The translations under genes were made by a program, and so were the position numbers. This document shows positions 11,084-21,291 of a stretch of 64,000 bases of DNA, piece after piece. The DNA lies in contig NAJO01000027.1 of the NCBI GenBank assembly GCA_002077065.1, positions 372,001 through 436,000 on the forward strand, given 5' to 3'. How positions within the stretch are numbered: the stretch's first letter is position 1; every line of letters begins with the position of its first letter. Under the pieces are notes generated by a model. It was not told where the DNA came from. It saw nothing but the letters and a program-made list of their open reading frames with translations, and did not search any database. Origin of the DNA: Cryoendolithus antarcticus (Eukaryota; Ascomycota; Dothideomycetes; Cladosporiales; Cladosporiaceae).

Positions 11084-12130
11084 ATGGATCAGCTCAATCC
11101 CGTCGACCCGTACGCGGCGCCAGCAACCCAGGTCGCGGCTCTCATTGGAGTGCTCTTCATATCGCTTAAGATCTTCTCGTTCTGGCGAATGATTGCTTCG
11201 CTATTCTTCATTCCAGGCCAAAAGGTGCACTGTCTCAAGCGAGTGCTCGCAGAATAAATATTGACTATGTTGTAGCTCTCGACATTCGGCCCCAAAGGCA
11301 GCTGGGCCCTTGTTACCGGCGCCTCAGATGGCTTAGGCAAAGAGTACGCCCTCCAGCTCGCGGCAAAAGGCTTCAATGTACTACTAGTGTCCCGCACGCA
11401 GTCGAAGCTTGATACTTTGGCCTCCGACATCTCCTCGAAATACAAGGTCGAGACCAAGACCCTGGCTATGGACTTCGCGGCCAACAATGACAAGGACTAC
11501 GCGAAGCTCGCTGCCCTCGTCAAGGATCTCGATCTCTCAATCCTGATTAACAATGTCGGACTTTCGCACTCAATTCCAGTTCCATTCAACGACACTCCCG
11601 AGCAGGAGATCAAAGACATCATCACGATCAATTGTCTCGCCACTCTCCGCGTGACCCAACTCGTAACCCCCGGCCTCATCTCCCGCAAACGTGGGCTGAT
11701 CCTCACCATGGCGTCTTTCGGTGGCGTACTTCCCACGCCCCTCCTGGCTACCTACAGCGGCAGCAAAGCCTTCCTACAGCAATGGTCAACGGCTCTCTCC
11801 TCCGAGCTAGAGCCCCATGGCGTGAAAGTCCACCTTGTGCAATCTTACCTCGTTACGTCAGCCATGAGTAAGATTCGGAAAGCGAGCCTGGTTGTGCCAA
11901 CGCCGAAGCAATTCGTGAAGGCTGCTTTGGGGAGCATTGGGCGGAGTGGCGGCGCGCAGGGGATCGCTGCTACTGGCGCACCGTACTGGACGCATGCTAT
12001 TCCACTTTGGGCGGTAGGGCTCATAGGGCCGATGAACGGGTATGTGTTGAAAATTAACCGGGGGATGCATGAGGACATCAGGAAGAGGGCTTTGAGAAAG
12101 GCGGAGAGAGATGGGAAGAAAGCTTCCTGA
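11084..12130 (+). CDS. IFA38: Very-long-chain 3-oxoacyl-CoA reductase (KAR)
   Basis: Two exons, 11084..11224 and 11276..12130, joined in phase 0 by a 51-nt intron (GTGCAC...TGTAG); 331 aa. Exon 1 encodes an N-terminal membrane helix ([15 protein letters not shown]). Exon 2 holds a short-chain dehydrogenase: NADPH site TGASDGLG at ~61-68, NNVG at ~139, a catalytic Ser in MASFGG and YSGSK at ~207-211. The block [21 protein letters not shown] and the tail with [15 protein letters not shown] are typical of yeast Ifa38-type enzymes. It catalyses the second step of each very-long-chain fatty acid elongation cycle in the ER, feeding sphingolipid synthesis. It is divergent from ERG28, another ER lipid gene. 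Confidence 0.93.
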
Positions 12131-12206
12131 TTGCAGCGCGATAAGAATGGCATGAGAAACCAGAATGCCCAAATTCGTCATCCAATACACAACTGTATAG
12201 CTACAA

Positions 12207-12832
12207 CTACACAGCCACCCCATCCTTCTCCCCCTTCATCTCCCCAGCCCTCCTTTCCTTCTGCCTCTCCTCCTCCTTCGCAATAATCGCCATCACCCGT
12301 TCGTGGGGATTCGCGCCCTTCGCATGGCCGGAGACGTTATTGCTCCACGTCGTTGCTTTCCTGACCTTGGGCTGCTTCGGTTCCTCAGGAGGCTCAGATC
12401 CGCCGATCATGGGGAAGGGGTTCTCTAGCGACCAGCCGAGGATCATGGGTCGGAAGCCGTCGCCGGAGAGGGAGTCGTACATTTCTTTCACTGTGTACGC
12501 CATGTGGAGTGGGTATTCTCGTGAGCCTTCTGTGCCGGTGTGCTATGTGTTGATTAGTCATGGTGTCTATCAAGGTGATTCGGTGGCGGACGACTTACGG
12601 TATACCACACTAGTCTCAGCTTGCCTGGCTCCAGATCTGTCGTGTACCAGATACTTGGCCAGCCTAGGCGGTACTTCGTCTCGAGCCAGTAAGATTGGTA
12701 AGTGGGTAGTTGGTCTTGGGCAGATTTGAAGCCTCGGGCATCGAAGAAGATCACTACAGTCCCTGGGTTGTAGGCACCGGCTGAGGCGGGCTGGAAGGTG
12801 GCGAGAGCCTCGGCGGGGGTGGGCACGCCCAT
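12207..12832 (-). CDS. hypothetical protein, unrecognised family
   Basis: Two exons, 12599..12832 (78 codons) and 12207..12542, joined in phase 0 by a 56-nt intron with donor GTAAGT and acceptor CATAG; 189 aa. The splice restores a continuous frame through HTGTEGSREYPLHMAYTVKEMYD. The N-terminal ~130 residues look globular (GTVVIFFDARGF, YRLGWPSIWYTTDLEPGKLR, RPMILGWSLENPFPMIG). The C-terminus is a charged, probably helical tail rich in Lys/Glu. There is no signal peptide, membrane segment or motif I can name. The ideal splice sites and codon texture support a real gene. It is convergent with the reductase, 76 bp between stop codons. Confidence 0.6.
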
Positions 12833-13415
12833 GATGGGTGTGTAGAGTATCAGAGCGGTAGGTTACTTGGAAGAGTCTCGCTGCCAGATGGTGTCCAGGA
12901 CGGGCCAAAGCGTACGGGACCCGGTGGAGTCAATTACTTTCCGCACGTGTGCCAGACCCAATTCCGCGAGGCGTCCACGAGGTCGCACGAGGCGCTCTGA
13001 GCGATTATTACTCTGCTTCGGAATCGAGATATGATCGTTGCGGGATTCGGATCATTGATTGTGGCAGTTGGTAAGAGCAATGAACCAGGGTCCTAAGATG
13101 TAGAGGTAGGTAAGCGGCGAAACCAAAAATTTACCAGAGTGCGGTATTTAATGGCTAAAAGTATTGCTGATTAGCCTTGCCGAGACGATGCGCATCTTCC
13201 TCTTGTATTGAAGTTGAAGGTCATCCTAGATTGACAACGTGCTTGCCACGTGATCGCGCGAAGTCCAGACGCGCTCGGACGTGTCGCCATGATGTCACTG
13301 ATCAATGGCGATGGTGATTGAAGTGGCTAATGAATGCGATGAGCATGCCGCTAGTTTCGCTCGCATCATGGCTCGATAACGCGGATCAAGTCTCGGTTCC
13401 AGGATCAATAGGACG
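12833..13415. other. intergenic, 0.6 kb, divergent promoter region
   Basis: Lies between the starts of the unknown minus-strand gene and HRQ1. No open frame of note and no supported motif. Confidence 0.5.
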
Positions 13416-16400
13416 ATGGTCAAGCTCCAGGCGGCCAGCGTGTCCAACCTACTAGTCCACCACCGCAAGAGGAAGCGAGTCGAACCGCCTGCACCTACAC
13501 CAGATGAAGCCACCGGCGAAGATGCTGCAACGACAGATTCCACATCTACGACAGTCCCCACGAAGACGACAGATGGCGGCAAGAAACCTCGAAGGACAGC
13601 CAGGGGTGGCGACAAACCCGCCCTGAGTCGACAAGGATCCTCTACTGTCGTGGAGACATCAATACCTTGGCCCGACTACTTCGTCAAGCTTGGGCAGACT
13701 CACAAGGCTCTGAACCTCGTCTACACTTTCTGCTGTACGCGAAAGCATCTCGCCACCACTTTCGAGACAATCAAGAGCGCAGTCGAAGCGAACACGAAGC
13801 GCGAGCTTACGGCGGAAGATGTGGCAAGAATTAAGACACTCGTCCCGCAGGCCATCAACTTCCAGTATGTTGACGAGGCGATGTTGCAAGTCAATCTCAT
13901 GGGCGAGGAGAACCTCATGCAGGGACGAAGGGTGAAAGAGTTCTTCCCCATGAGCTTCAGGGAGACGCAGAACGTGCAAGAGGCCGAGAAGCAGGGAAAG
14001 GAGAATGAGGAGGTGTTGCTGTTCGAATTCATCGATGGTGATCTGAAGCGCATGGTGCAGCATGCAAAGACTGGCGAGCCCACGAAGGCGACGAGAAAGC
14101 TGCGCGAAGAGGATCTGAAGATGCCAGTGTACAGCCACAAGCAGATGATGAAGCTGATCGAGAAGCGGAATGCAAAGTTCACGTCTGCGATCAATGTCTG
14201 GCTGAATGAGTGCGCCGAGCTGAAAATCGATCCAGTGGAGAAACTTGAGGAAGATCACAAGGCCTTCATACCCTATCCTACGAACAGCAGAGCCTCAACT
14301 CCAGCACCCGATGCTGCGAAGGACACTTTACCCAAGGCCATTCCGTCAGAACGCAAGAGCATACCAGACATCATCCAGGAGCTACGCACGTCGGAATGGT
14401 ACACTGAGCAGATCGTACCAGATGGCCACCGCGTGTTCGACCCACAAGAGCCAGTGTACGGCGAGCTGAAGTTCCCCCTGAGCCAGGAACTCGTAAACGC
14501 TCTCTACAATACCCGCAACATTCAGTCCCTCTATAGCCATCAAACGGAAGCCATCAATGCCCTGCACGACGGAAACAACGTCATTGTAGCGACTTCTACA
14601 TCCTCAGGCAAGTCACTCATCTACCAGATACCGGTGCTTCACGCGCTCGAAAGTGATCCGCAGACTCGCGCAATGTACATCTTTCCTACGAAAGCACTGG
14701 CGCAGGATCAGCGGCGAAGTCTGAAAGACATCCTATCTTTCCTGCCGGGTCTCGAGGATGTCGTGTGTGAGACTTTTGATGGTGACACCGCCATGTCAGA
14801 TCGCAACTATATTCGCGACGAAGCAAGGATCATCTTCACAAATCCCGATATGCTACACCTGAGCATCTTACCGAAGGAGGAAAGCTGGCGGAACTTCTTG
14901 CAAAATTTGCGGTACGTGGTGGTGGATGAGCTCCACGTGTACAACGGCCTGTTTGGCGCACACGTAGCGTTCATCATGCGGCGACTACGAAGGATATGTG
15001 CAGCGGTAGGTAACAGGAAGGTGAAGTTCATCAGCTGTAGTGCTACCGTGGCGAACCCAGAGGAGCACATGAAGACCATTTTCGGCATCGAAGACGTCAA
15101 GCTTGTCGACTTCGACGGGTCTCCGAGTGGGCGGAAGGAGTTCCTCTGCTGGAACACACCGTTCAAGGACCCTGCTGATCCGAGCAGTGGACGAGGTGAC
15201 ACCTTCGCCGAGACAGCAAGGCTATTTTGTCAGCTGATTTTACGAGGTGTGAGAGTTATCGCATTCTGTCGAATACGAAAGCAATGTGAGATCCTAACCA
15301 CTGCTATCAAGACTGAGCTCCAAGCGCTGGAGCGCAGCGAGGTGATGGCGAGAGTGATGGCTTATCGCGGTGGGTACACACCACAAGATCGAAGACGCAT
15401 CGAGAAGGAGATGTTCGAGGGTAAGCTCGTTGGCATTGTAGCCACGACAGCGCTCGAGCTCGGCGTCGACATTGGCTCGCTCGATGCTGTAGTCACAGTG
15501 GGATTTCCATACACCATCGCCAATCTTCGCCAGCAGTCTGGTCGAGCAGGGCGTCGAAACAAAGACTCCCTCTCGGTGCTCATAGGCGACTGCTTCCCCA
15601 CAGATCAGTACTACATGCAGAACCCGGACGAAATCTTCACCAAACCCAACTCTGAGCTGCAGGTAGACCTCACCAACATGCTCGTCCTAGAAGGCCACAT
15701 CCAAGTCGCAGCACACGAGATGCCCATCCGTCCAGACGAGGATAGCCTCTTCTTCGGCAAGCAGCTCCCAGAGATCTGTGCCGAAAGACTGCAAGGTCCA
15801 GATAATCTAGGCTTCTTCCACACGGACGCTCGCTACTTGCCTTACCCTTCACGCTCAGTAGCGATTCGAGACACAGAGGATGACCACTTTGCCATCATCA
15901 ATACCGCCACAAACACCGTGCTCGAAGAACTAGAAGCCTCTCGCGCGTTCTTCACGATCTACGAAGGCGGCATATTCCTACACCAAGGCTTGACTTACTT
16001 GGTAAAGGAGATGAGTACGGAACGCATGATCGCCAAAGTCGAGCGTGTAAAAGTCGACTGGACTACACAGCAGAGAGACTATACTGACATTGATCCAATC
16101 GAGACTGAGGCCATACGCCGCATCCCTAGCAGTCTCTCGCGAGCCTTCTTCGGCACAATCAAAGTGCATCAGAACGTCTTCGGCTTCTTCAAAGTCGACA
16201 AGAAGCGTCGTATCCTCGATGCCGTGCAAGTCGACAACCCGCCCATCATCATCTTCAGCAAGGGCATGTGGCTCGATGTACCGCGCTCAGCGATCGAGAT
16301 TCTGAACTCCTGTCGCCTTAATCTTGCTGGTGCGATCCACGCCGCTGAGCACGCGATTCTGAGCTTGATGCCGAACTTCGTCATCTCGATGCCGGGAGAC

Positions 16401-16913
16401 GTGAAGACAGAGTGTAAAGTCGCTATCAAGGAGTTCCAAAAGAAGGAGTCGCAACGTAAGAGGCCGGCGAGACTGACGTTTTATGATTCGAAAGGCGGAC
16501 AGCATGGGTCTGGTATTGCGGCTAAGGCGTTTGAGTTCGTCGATCTGCTGCTTACGCAAGCCTGCGATCGCGTTGAAGCTTGTCATTGCCATGAAGGCTG
16601 CTTGGAATGCTGTTGCAGTGAGCGCTGCCGCGAAGCCAATCAGGTCATGTCCAAAGCCGGTGCTGAGGTAGTGCTCAAGAGTCTGCTTGGCCGAGAGATC
16701 GACGTGGACAATTTACCTTGGGGTCCCGAGGAGGCGCTACCGGCAGGTATTGAGACTGTGATCTTTGCTCCTATGGTTAGGCCGCGACGCGGGGTAAGAA
16801 TTGACGAAGTGGAGGTGCATAGAGGCAATGGTATCGAGAAGAGAGTCGTGGGGGGTATGTACGAGGACGAAGACGGGATTGTGAGGATCAAGGAGGAGGT
16901 GGTCGATGACTAA
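13416..16913 (+). CDS. HRQ1: RecQ-family DNA helicase Hrq1
   Basis: Single exon, 1165 aa, full family length. A basic N-terminus is followed by a region with WPDYFVKLGQTHKALNLVYTFC typical of fungal Hrq1. The helicase core has Walker A ATSTSSGKS at ~391-399, motif II VVVDELHVYNG (DELH box) at ~500-510, motif III SCSATVANP, and helicase-C motifs GVRVIAFCRIRKQCE, ATTALELGVDIGSLDAV and QQSGRAGRR. The C-terminal MZB/DUF1998 part holds a Cys cluster (CHCHEGCLECCCSERC, ~1053-1070) that binds metal in the family. Hrq1 is the fungal RecQ4-like 3'-5' helicase acting in crosslink repair and telomere maintenance. It is intronless despite its length. Confidence 0.94.
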   Translation: MVKLQAASVSNLLVHHRKRKRVEPPAPTPDEATGEDAATTDSTSTTVPTKTTDGGKKPRRTARGGDKPALSRQGSSTVVETSIPWPDYFVKLGQTHKALNLVYTFCCTRKHLATTFETIKSAVEANTKRELTAEDVARIKTLVPQAINFQYVDEAMLQVNLMGEENLMQGRRVKEFFPMSFRETQNVQEAEKQGKENEEVLLFEFIDGDLKRMVQHAKTGEPTKATRKLREEDLKMPVYSHKQMMKLIEKRNAKFTSAINVWLNECAELKIDPVEKLEEDHKAFIPYPTNSRASTPAPDAAKDTLPKAIPSERKSIPDIIQELRTSEWYTEQIVPDGHRVFDPQEPVYGELKFPLSQELVNALYNTRNIQSLYSHQTEAINALHDGNNVIVATSTSSGKSLIYQIPVLHALESDPQTRAMYIFPTKALAQDQRRSLKDILSFLPGLEDVVCETFDGDTAMSDRNYIRDEARIIFTNPDMLHLSILPKEESWRNFLQNLRYVVVDELHVYNGLFGAHVAFIMRRLRRICAAVGNRKVKFISCSATVANPEEHMKTIFGIEDVKLVDFDGSPSGRKEFLCWNTPFKDPADPSSGRGDTFAETARLFCQLILRGVRVIAFCRIRKQCEILTTAIKTELQALERSEVMARVMAYRGGYTPQDRRRIEKEMFEGKLVGIVATTALELGVDIGSLDAVVTVGFPYTIANLRQQSGRAGRRNKDSLSVLIGDCFPTDQYYMQNPDEIFTKPNSELQVDLTNMLVLEGHIQVAAHEMPIRPDEDSLFFGKQLPEICAERLQGPDNLGFFHTDARYLPYPSRSVAIRDTEDDHFAIINTATNTVLEELEASRAFFTIYEGGIFLHQGLTYLVKEMSTERMIAKVERVKVDWTTQQRDYTDIDPIETEAIRRIPSSLSRAFFGTIKVHQNVFGFFKVDKKRRILDAVQVDNPPIIIFSKGMWLDVPRSAIEILNSCRLNLAGAIHAAEHAILSLMPNFVISMPGDVKTECKVAIKEFQKKESQRKRPARLTFYDSKGGQHGSGIAAKAFEFVDLLLTQACDRVEACHCHEGCLECCCSERCREANQVMSKAGAEVVLKSLLGREIDVDNLPWGPEEALPAGIETVIFAPMVRPRRGVRIDEVEVHRGNGIEKRVVGGMYEDEDGIVRIKEEVVDD

Positions 16914-17427
16914 AACCAGAGGAGTGTGTACCGTCGGACGTACCTCCGCTCTTCTGAGCGTCTAAACCCTCCTGTGCTTTGATCAGCGTACCTGCAACAG
17001 TGGATCTGGCACTCGGTGTCACAAGGAGAGTGCATCGTTACGTCTTTGCTTGGAAGTCAGGCATCCTACGGCTAAGGCAACCGAGCAATACGCTGTTATG
17101 AATTCATGTGCGGAACATGCAGATCTCTGGAGAAGCGAGGTGACCGGGAGGTACTCGACATGGACAGCCGCCACAAGTGACTGCGTGTCTGCGTTTGAGT
17201 ACTCCCGGGCGCGCGAGCGTGCCTGCGGCCCTGGAGTTGGCGACTGTGCCTTCGCATTGCATGATGGTAAAGTCGCGTAGGACACGAGGATGTGCTGACT
17301 TCTCTATGATACAGAGCTTGATCAACCGTGCTGTCAGATATGCGTTTCGTGATCAGACAGCCTCGCCTTGTCACGACTCACATGGTAGCACATTTTTGTA
17401 TATTGTAGCTTTGCCTCAGCGCAACTG
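16914..17427. other. intergenic, 0.5 kb between convergent genes
   Basis: 3' flanks of HRQ1 and the HET gene. Short frames only; nothing supported. Confidence 0.5.
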
Positions 17428-19530
17428 TTACGTTAATGTTATACTGGTTTCTGCCTTGGCTGCGAACATGGCCGTCAGACAATCATGGCGCGTCGCCAAA
17501 TAGTCCTCGTTAGTGTGCTTGTGCATACGCGAGAAGCTCAGATGTGTACAGACTCCCACACGCCGATACAGTGTAGGCTCATCCGTCTTCTGCACAAGCA
17601 GGAAGTCGCAGACTTCAAAGCGCCCCCCACCCCAAGGCTCAGGCTTTGCAAAGAATGTGCTGACCGCCATTAATGAGGAGTGTTGGAGTGAGCTGAAACC
17701 ATTATCGTAGTAGGCCAGGAACATTTTACCGTCAAGGAACACTTCATGACTCCGCTCACAATCTTGCTGGCATATCTCGTGCGGCACGAAGCGCACATCC
17801 CACATCTTTGATCTCAGCATCAGTCTCCCGGACGTGACAGCACCGAATTCGTCTCGCCCAGCTAAATGCATGTCTGCTTCTAGCAGCTTGCACTCGTATT
17901 CGGCTTCTCTCTTGTGAGAAAATGCATGGGTAAACGTGACAGCTCGTGGCTGACTCGCCCAGGACCACGAAGGAGCAGTGTACACACAAATCTGCTTCAC
18001 AGGCGTGCCGGGTTCGAAAACCCACGTGAGTGCTCTGCTCAATGAGTCAGCCCAGAGGCCGGCTATATATCGACAGCAGAATGACAACGATGCTTTGCGC
18101 GCAAGGCCGGCCAAAGCTATGAGTCTGTCGGATGGCACAGTGCACTGGCGATGACTGTAGTCTTTCGCTATGAGCTGCCCGTACCAACGCGATGCATTCG
18201 ACGAGTCCAGATGGGTTCTGGGCGGTGTATGCGGCCACCAGGAGCTTTCATCACAAAGCCCATCTTCCGATGTCTGGAGGTGGTCGCATTCCCAGTAGAG
18301 TTGCTCGTTGGTGAAATGTAGCTTCCGTTGCGAAAGAACGAATTCTTGGCAGCACCAAGATCTATCGTTCAAGGTGCTTCGCGGCAAATACGCTGGCAAG
18401 CATGCGGTCATGCGGTAGGGACGATCAGTCCCACTACTGAATTGGAGATGGAGGGTACTAGATGCGCCACTTTTGAGGACTGATTGGATTGTGATCGTGT
18501 CGCCGTTTGCCTCGGCGGCTGACTCGATGCCATCGACACTCCTAGCGTTGAGCATGCCTTCGGTGCTGCCAGTACTGGTTGAAGCGCAAATTGTGACGAG
18601 AGCGTTTTCGAATACTGCCGCCATCTTCGAACTTTCTGTGAGCCAGGCATCTTTCGATGACTGATTTATGCAAATCGCATCTATCCACAGGTAACGGATG
18701 TCAAGAGCCCGCGTGATTTGGATGGCGTCCCGTATCGTCTTTGGAAGAGAGGTTTCTGGTAACTGGATCTGCCGGGCAGCTATGTTGTCTTCTGTAGTAA
18801 CCCACGATGCGGAGTCAGCTGTTCCCCAACGATAGCTGAGAGCTGCGTATGGGCCAGGCCTGACACTTCCGTCAACAAGCCTAGATCCCTTTCCAAACGC
18901 CTCGTTGTTGAGTAAGCAATCCGATGAACAGTCTATCAGATGTGTGGGGCCATCATCGCGCGCTTGCTCCTCCATGCCGGGAGAGTTGCGATAAAGTCCT
19001 GCATCGCTGTATGTACGATGCTGACCAGGATGTCCCTCGACGCAGGATCTGATCCATGCGCGGGCGGTCTCGATACTTTCATGCGAGGCAGTGTTGAAGC
19101 CAATTCGTCGCACAGCACGTATTGCATCGCTGAAGTCGAGCGCTGGATCGCCCTGGTTGGTGACCGCGAACACTCTCTTCGACTTGTCTCTGAGGTCTAG
19201 TAGCCACTCAATCGCCGGAACAGCAGGATCGGTGGGTTCTAGTGCGCTGATCAGTCCAGTCAAAGGAATGTACTTCCCGTCTATCGGTGAGAAGCGAATC
19301 TGGCGCCTGTTCGACATCCCTATCTTGGCCTGGAACGACAGCCCATGGAATTGCTGCAGGATCCAGCGACATAGGGGGCAAGCTGAGGATCCAGGGTCCA
19401 ATTCGTTTAGATCATCGATAAGCACTAATTCGCGATCTTCGATCCATAAGTCGATGTTGATTCTTCGGCATGAATCGCACACCTGATCCGCCCGTAGGAG
19501 CCCAGCCGCGTTTCTGGACGTCGCAGCCAT
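17428..19530 (-). CDS. HET-domain (heterokaryon incompatibility) protein
   Basis: Single exon, 700 aa. The N-terminus has a CDSC...ACPLC pair (residues ~18-55) common in this class. The HET domain spans ~226-390, with its three blocks visible: YAALSYRWG, then LPKTIRDAIQITRALDIRYLWIDAICINQ (~262-290), then AAVFENALVTICAST. The C-terminal half is a variable region (DRSWCCQEFVLSQRKLHFTNEQLYWEC, then PSWSWAS) typical of long HET proteins. HET domains trigger cell death when incompatible hyphae fuse, or act in other NLR-like self/non-self responses. I see no NACHT, WD40 or ankyrin part, so this is a stand-alone HET. It is intronless, and its 5' flank is a 0.9 kb gene-free stretch. Confidence 0.93.
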   Translation of the reverse strand: MAATSRNAAGLLRADQVCDSCRRINIDLWIEDRELVLIDDLNELDPGSSACPLCRWILQQFHGLSFQAKIGMSNRRQIRFSPIDGKYIPLTGLISALEPTDPAVPAIEWLLDLRDKSKRVFAVTNQGDPALDFSDAIRAVRRIGFNTASHESIETARAWIRSCVEGHPGQHRTYSDAGLYRNSPGMEEQARDDGPTHLIDCSSDCLLNNEAFGKGSRLVDGSVRPGPYAALSYRWGTADSASWVTTEDNIAARQIQLPETSLPKTIRDAIQITRALDIRYLWIDAICINQSSKDAWLTESSKMAAVFENALVTICASTSTGSTEGMLNARSVDGIESAAEANGDTITIQSVLKSGASSTLHLQFSSGTDRPYRMTACLPAYLPRSTLNDRSWCCQEFVLSQRKLHFTNEQLYWECDHLQTSEDGLCDESSWWPHTPPRTHLDSSNASRWYGQLIAKDYSHRQCTVPSDRLIALAGLARKASLSFCCRYIAGLWADSLSRALTWVFEPGTPVKQICVYTAPSWSWASQPRAVTFTHAFSHKREAEYECKLLEADMHLAGRDEFGAVTSGRLMLRSKMWDVRFVPHEICQQDCERSHEVFLDGKMFLAYYDNGFSSLQHSSLMAVSTFFAKPEPWGGGRFEVCDFLLVQKTDEPTLYRRVGVCTHLSFSRMHKHTNEDYLATRHDCLTAMFAAKAETSITLT

Positions 19531-20454
19531 TGCTCATAGTCAACAGACAGCGATGCCGATGTCTAGCTACCATACGTAGTCTCTTGAGAATGCTAACCTC
19601 GTGCTATGGAGTCTCGGGTGGATGCTGCAGTGATCGTTACTCGCCCTTGCCTCCGCATCGCAAGCGGGGGACCTCGATTACGCAGAAGTGGACATGGGCG
19701 CAACGTGCAGAGGCAATCGAGACCTGCGAAACTTGTTGTGCGGTCGATGTTGTCTCGGAAACGGCCATGGCCGTCTTATAAAGACTCGTCAGGTTGGCTA
19801 CATGGTGAAGCGCGAGTATCCCCACGCGGCGCCAGGCCCGCGAGTCCCGAAGCAACGTCAATCATGTATAGTGTGTAGTCATCGGAAAGCATCTAGGATG
19901 TTGACGCGACATGATCATTCGGTGTCTTGATGAGCTCATGTGTGTTCTGTCATATGGCAATTCGGAACGTCACTTCAAGGCCGTGAACAAGACTGCTCAC
20001 GGCGCAACAGTGTGGCCGTGAGCACCGTACAGCAAGCGCGTATCGCGACGCTGCATCAACAGACACTTCGCAGAAAAGCTTTTGTCTCCGTGACAGATGG
20101 TCAATGCCTAGGCACAGCAAGTAGATTGACTGGACGCAGTTTCATATCTCCCGAACAATGGCGCCAAGATTATACAGTACTCGGAAAGCAACCGATGTCA
20201 GCAAATGCCCTCCAGATGTCACGAAAGCGCGTGAACGCGCGGGTGATGTGGACGGGTTTGCGGCAGCTCCATCTGGGCAAAGCCTGGCAGGAGAGGGGAA
20301 TTGGCAGTCAAGCCGTGCTCAAGCCATAGGCAAGAAGCTCAGCGACACCTTTGTGTTTAAAAGTAGTGCATTGGGTGCAGCTAAATATCCTCAATCACCC
20401 AGCCAGACCCGGTGAGAGCCCGACTTATCCTCCCATCGCCATCTCTTTCATCGT
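19531..20454. other. intergenic, 0.9 kb, no gene seen
   Basis: Contains open frames up to 129 codons (e.g. 19940..20329) but they are overlapping, of mixed composition and unlike any family. I treat the region as HET promoter plus RPS17 3' flank. Confidence 0.5.
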
Positions 20455-21018
20455 CTATGCACGTGCGGGGCGGTCGTTGAAGCGACGGGGGCGCTCGACA
20501 CTTTGTTGCTGCTGTACTGGCACGACGTTGACGGGGATGGAGTCGAACTGTGAAGCACTCTGTCAGTATAATATCTTCGAATGTGCTGCAACCTTCCGCC
20601 GTAGAGGCTACTCACGCCCATCGACTTCAACAGATCTTTCGTCTCCTGATCAACGTCCAACTGCCCGTTCTCACTCTCCTGCGTGAAGTCGAGCGCCGAG
20701 ATCTCGGGCACGAACTGATCCTTCCTCTCACGCTCCTCTTCTTGCAGCTTGAAGGAGATACCGCGGACCGGGCCACGCTGAATGCGCTTCATCAGATGTG
20801 TGGTGTAGCCGGCGATCTGATTGATCGTCATCAGTATTACTCCAGCAATTCTAGTGTCGAGTATTGCCTACCTTGTTGCGCAGCCTCTTGGAGGCAATCA
20901 CAGCGATCTCATCACAGATGCGCTTGTTGGTCTCGAAGTCGAGGGTGAGGCGGGGGTAGTAGCGCTCGATGATGACTTTGGCCGACTTCTTGACGGTCTT
21001 GGTGCGGACGCGACCCAT
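20455..21018 (-). CDS. RPS17: 40S ribosomal protein S17 (eS17)
   Basis: Three exons: 20872..21018, 20616..20816, 20455..20547, giving 146 aa. Introns are 55 and 68 nt, both phase 0. The sequence matches eukaryotic eS17 throughout: [79 protein letters not shown]. The fungal tail has a Gln run and ends in [12 protein letters not shown]. eS17 sits on the small-subunit head and is essential for 40S assembly. The acceptor of intron 2 (CTTCACAG) restores [11 protein letters not shown]. Confidence 0.97.
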
Positions 21019-21291
21019 GATTGCGGTTGTCGAGGGGGATTCGGAATTGTCGTGGGTATCGTGGATGCAGTAAGAAGTTCGATATTTCTGTGGTGAGGTG
21101 CGCGTGAAGTGCCAAGAGTTGGAATTCTGGAGTGGGGCGGAAATAGATGCCTGAGGCCCAGCATCAGAAGTTGCACCGAACTTAACCAAATCACATCGGG
21201 TGAGTTGTTCACACAATAGCAGCGGTTGGAAGGGTGTAAATCAATGCAACTCTTGTCTACATATCTGTACACTCATCTGACATCGCATGAC

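Noticed and set aside
19940..20329. 129-codon open frame between HET and RPS17
   Set aside because: It overlaps a second frame of similar size and has no protein-family features.
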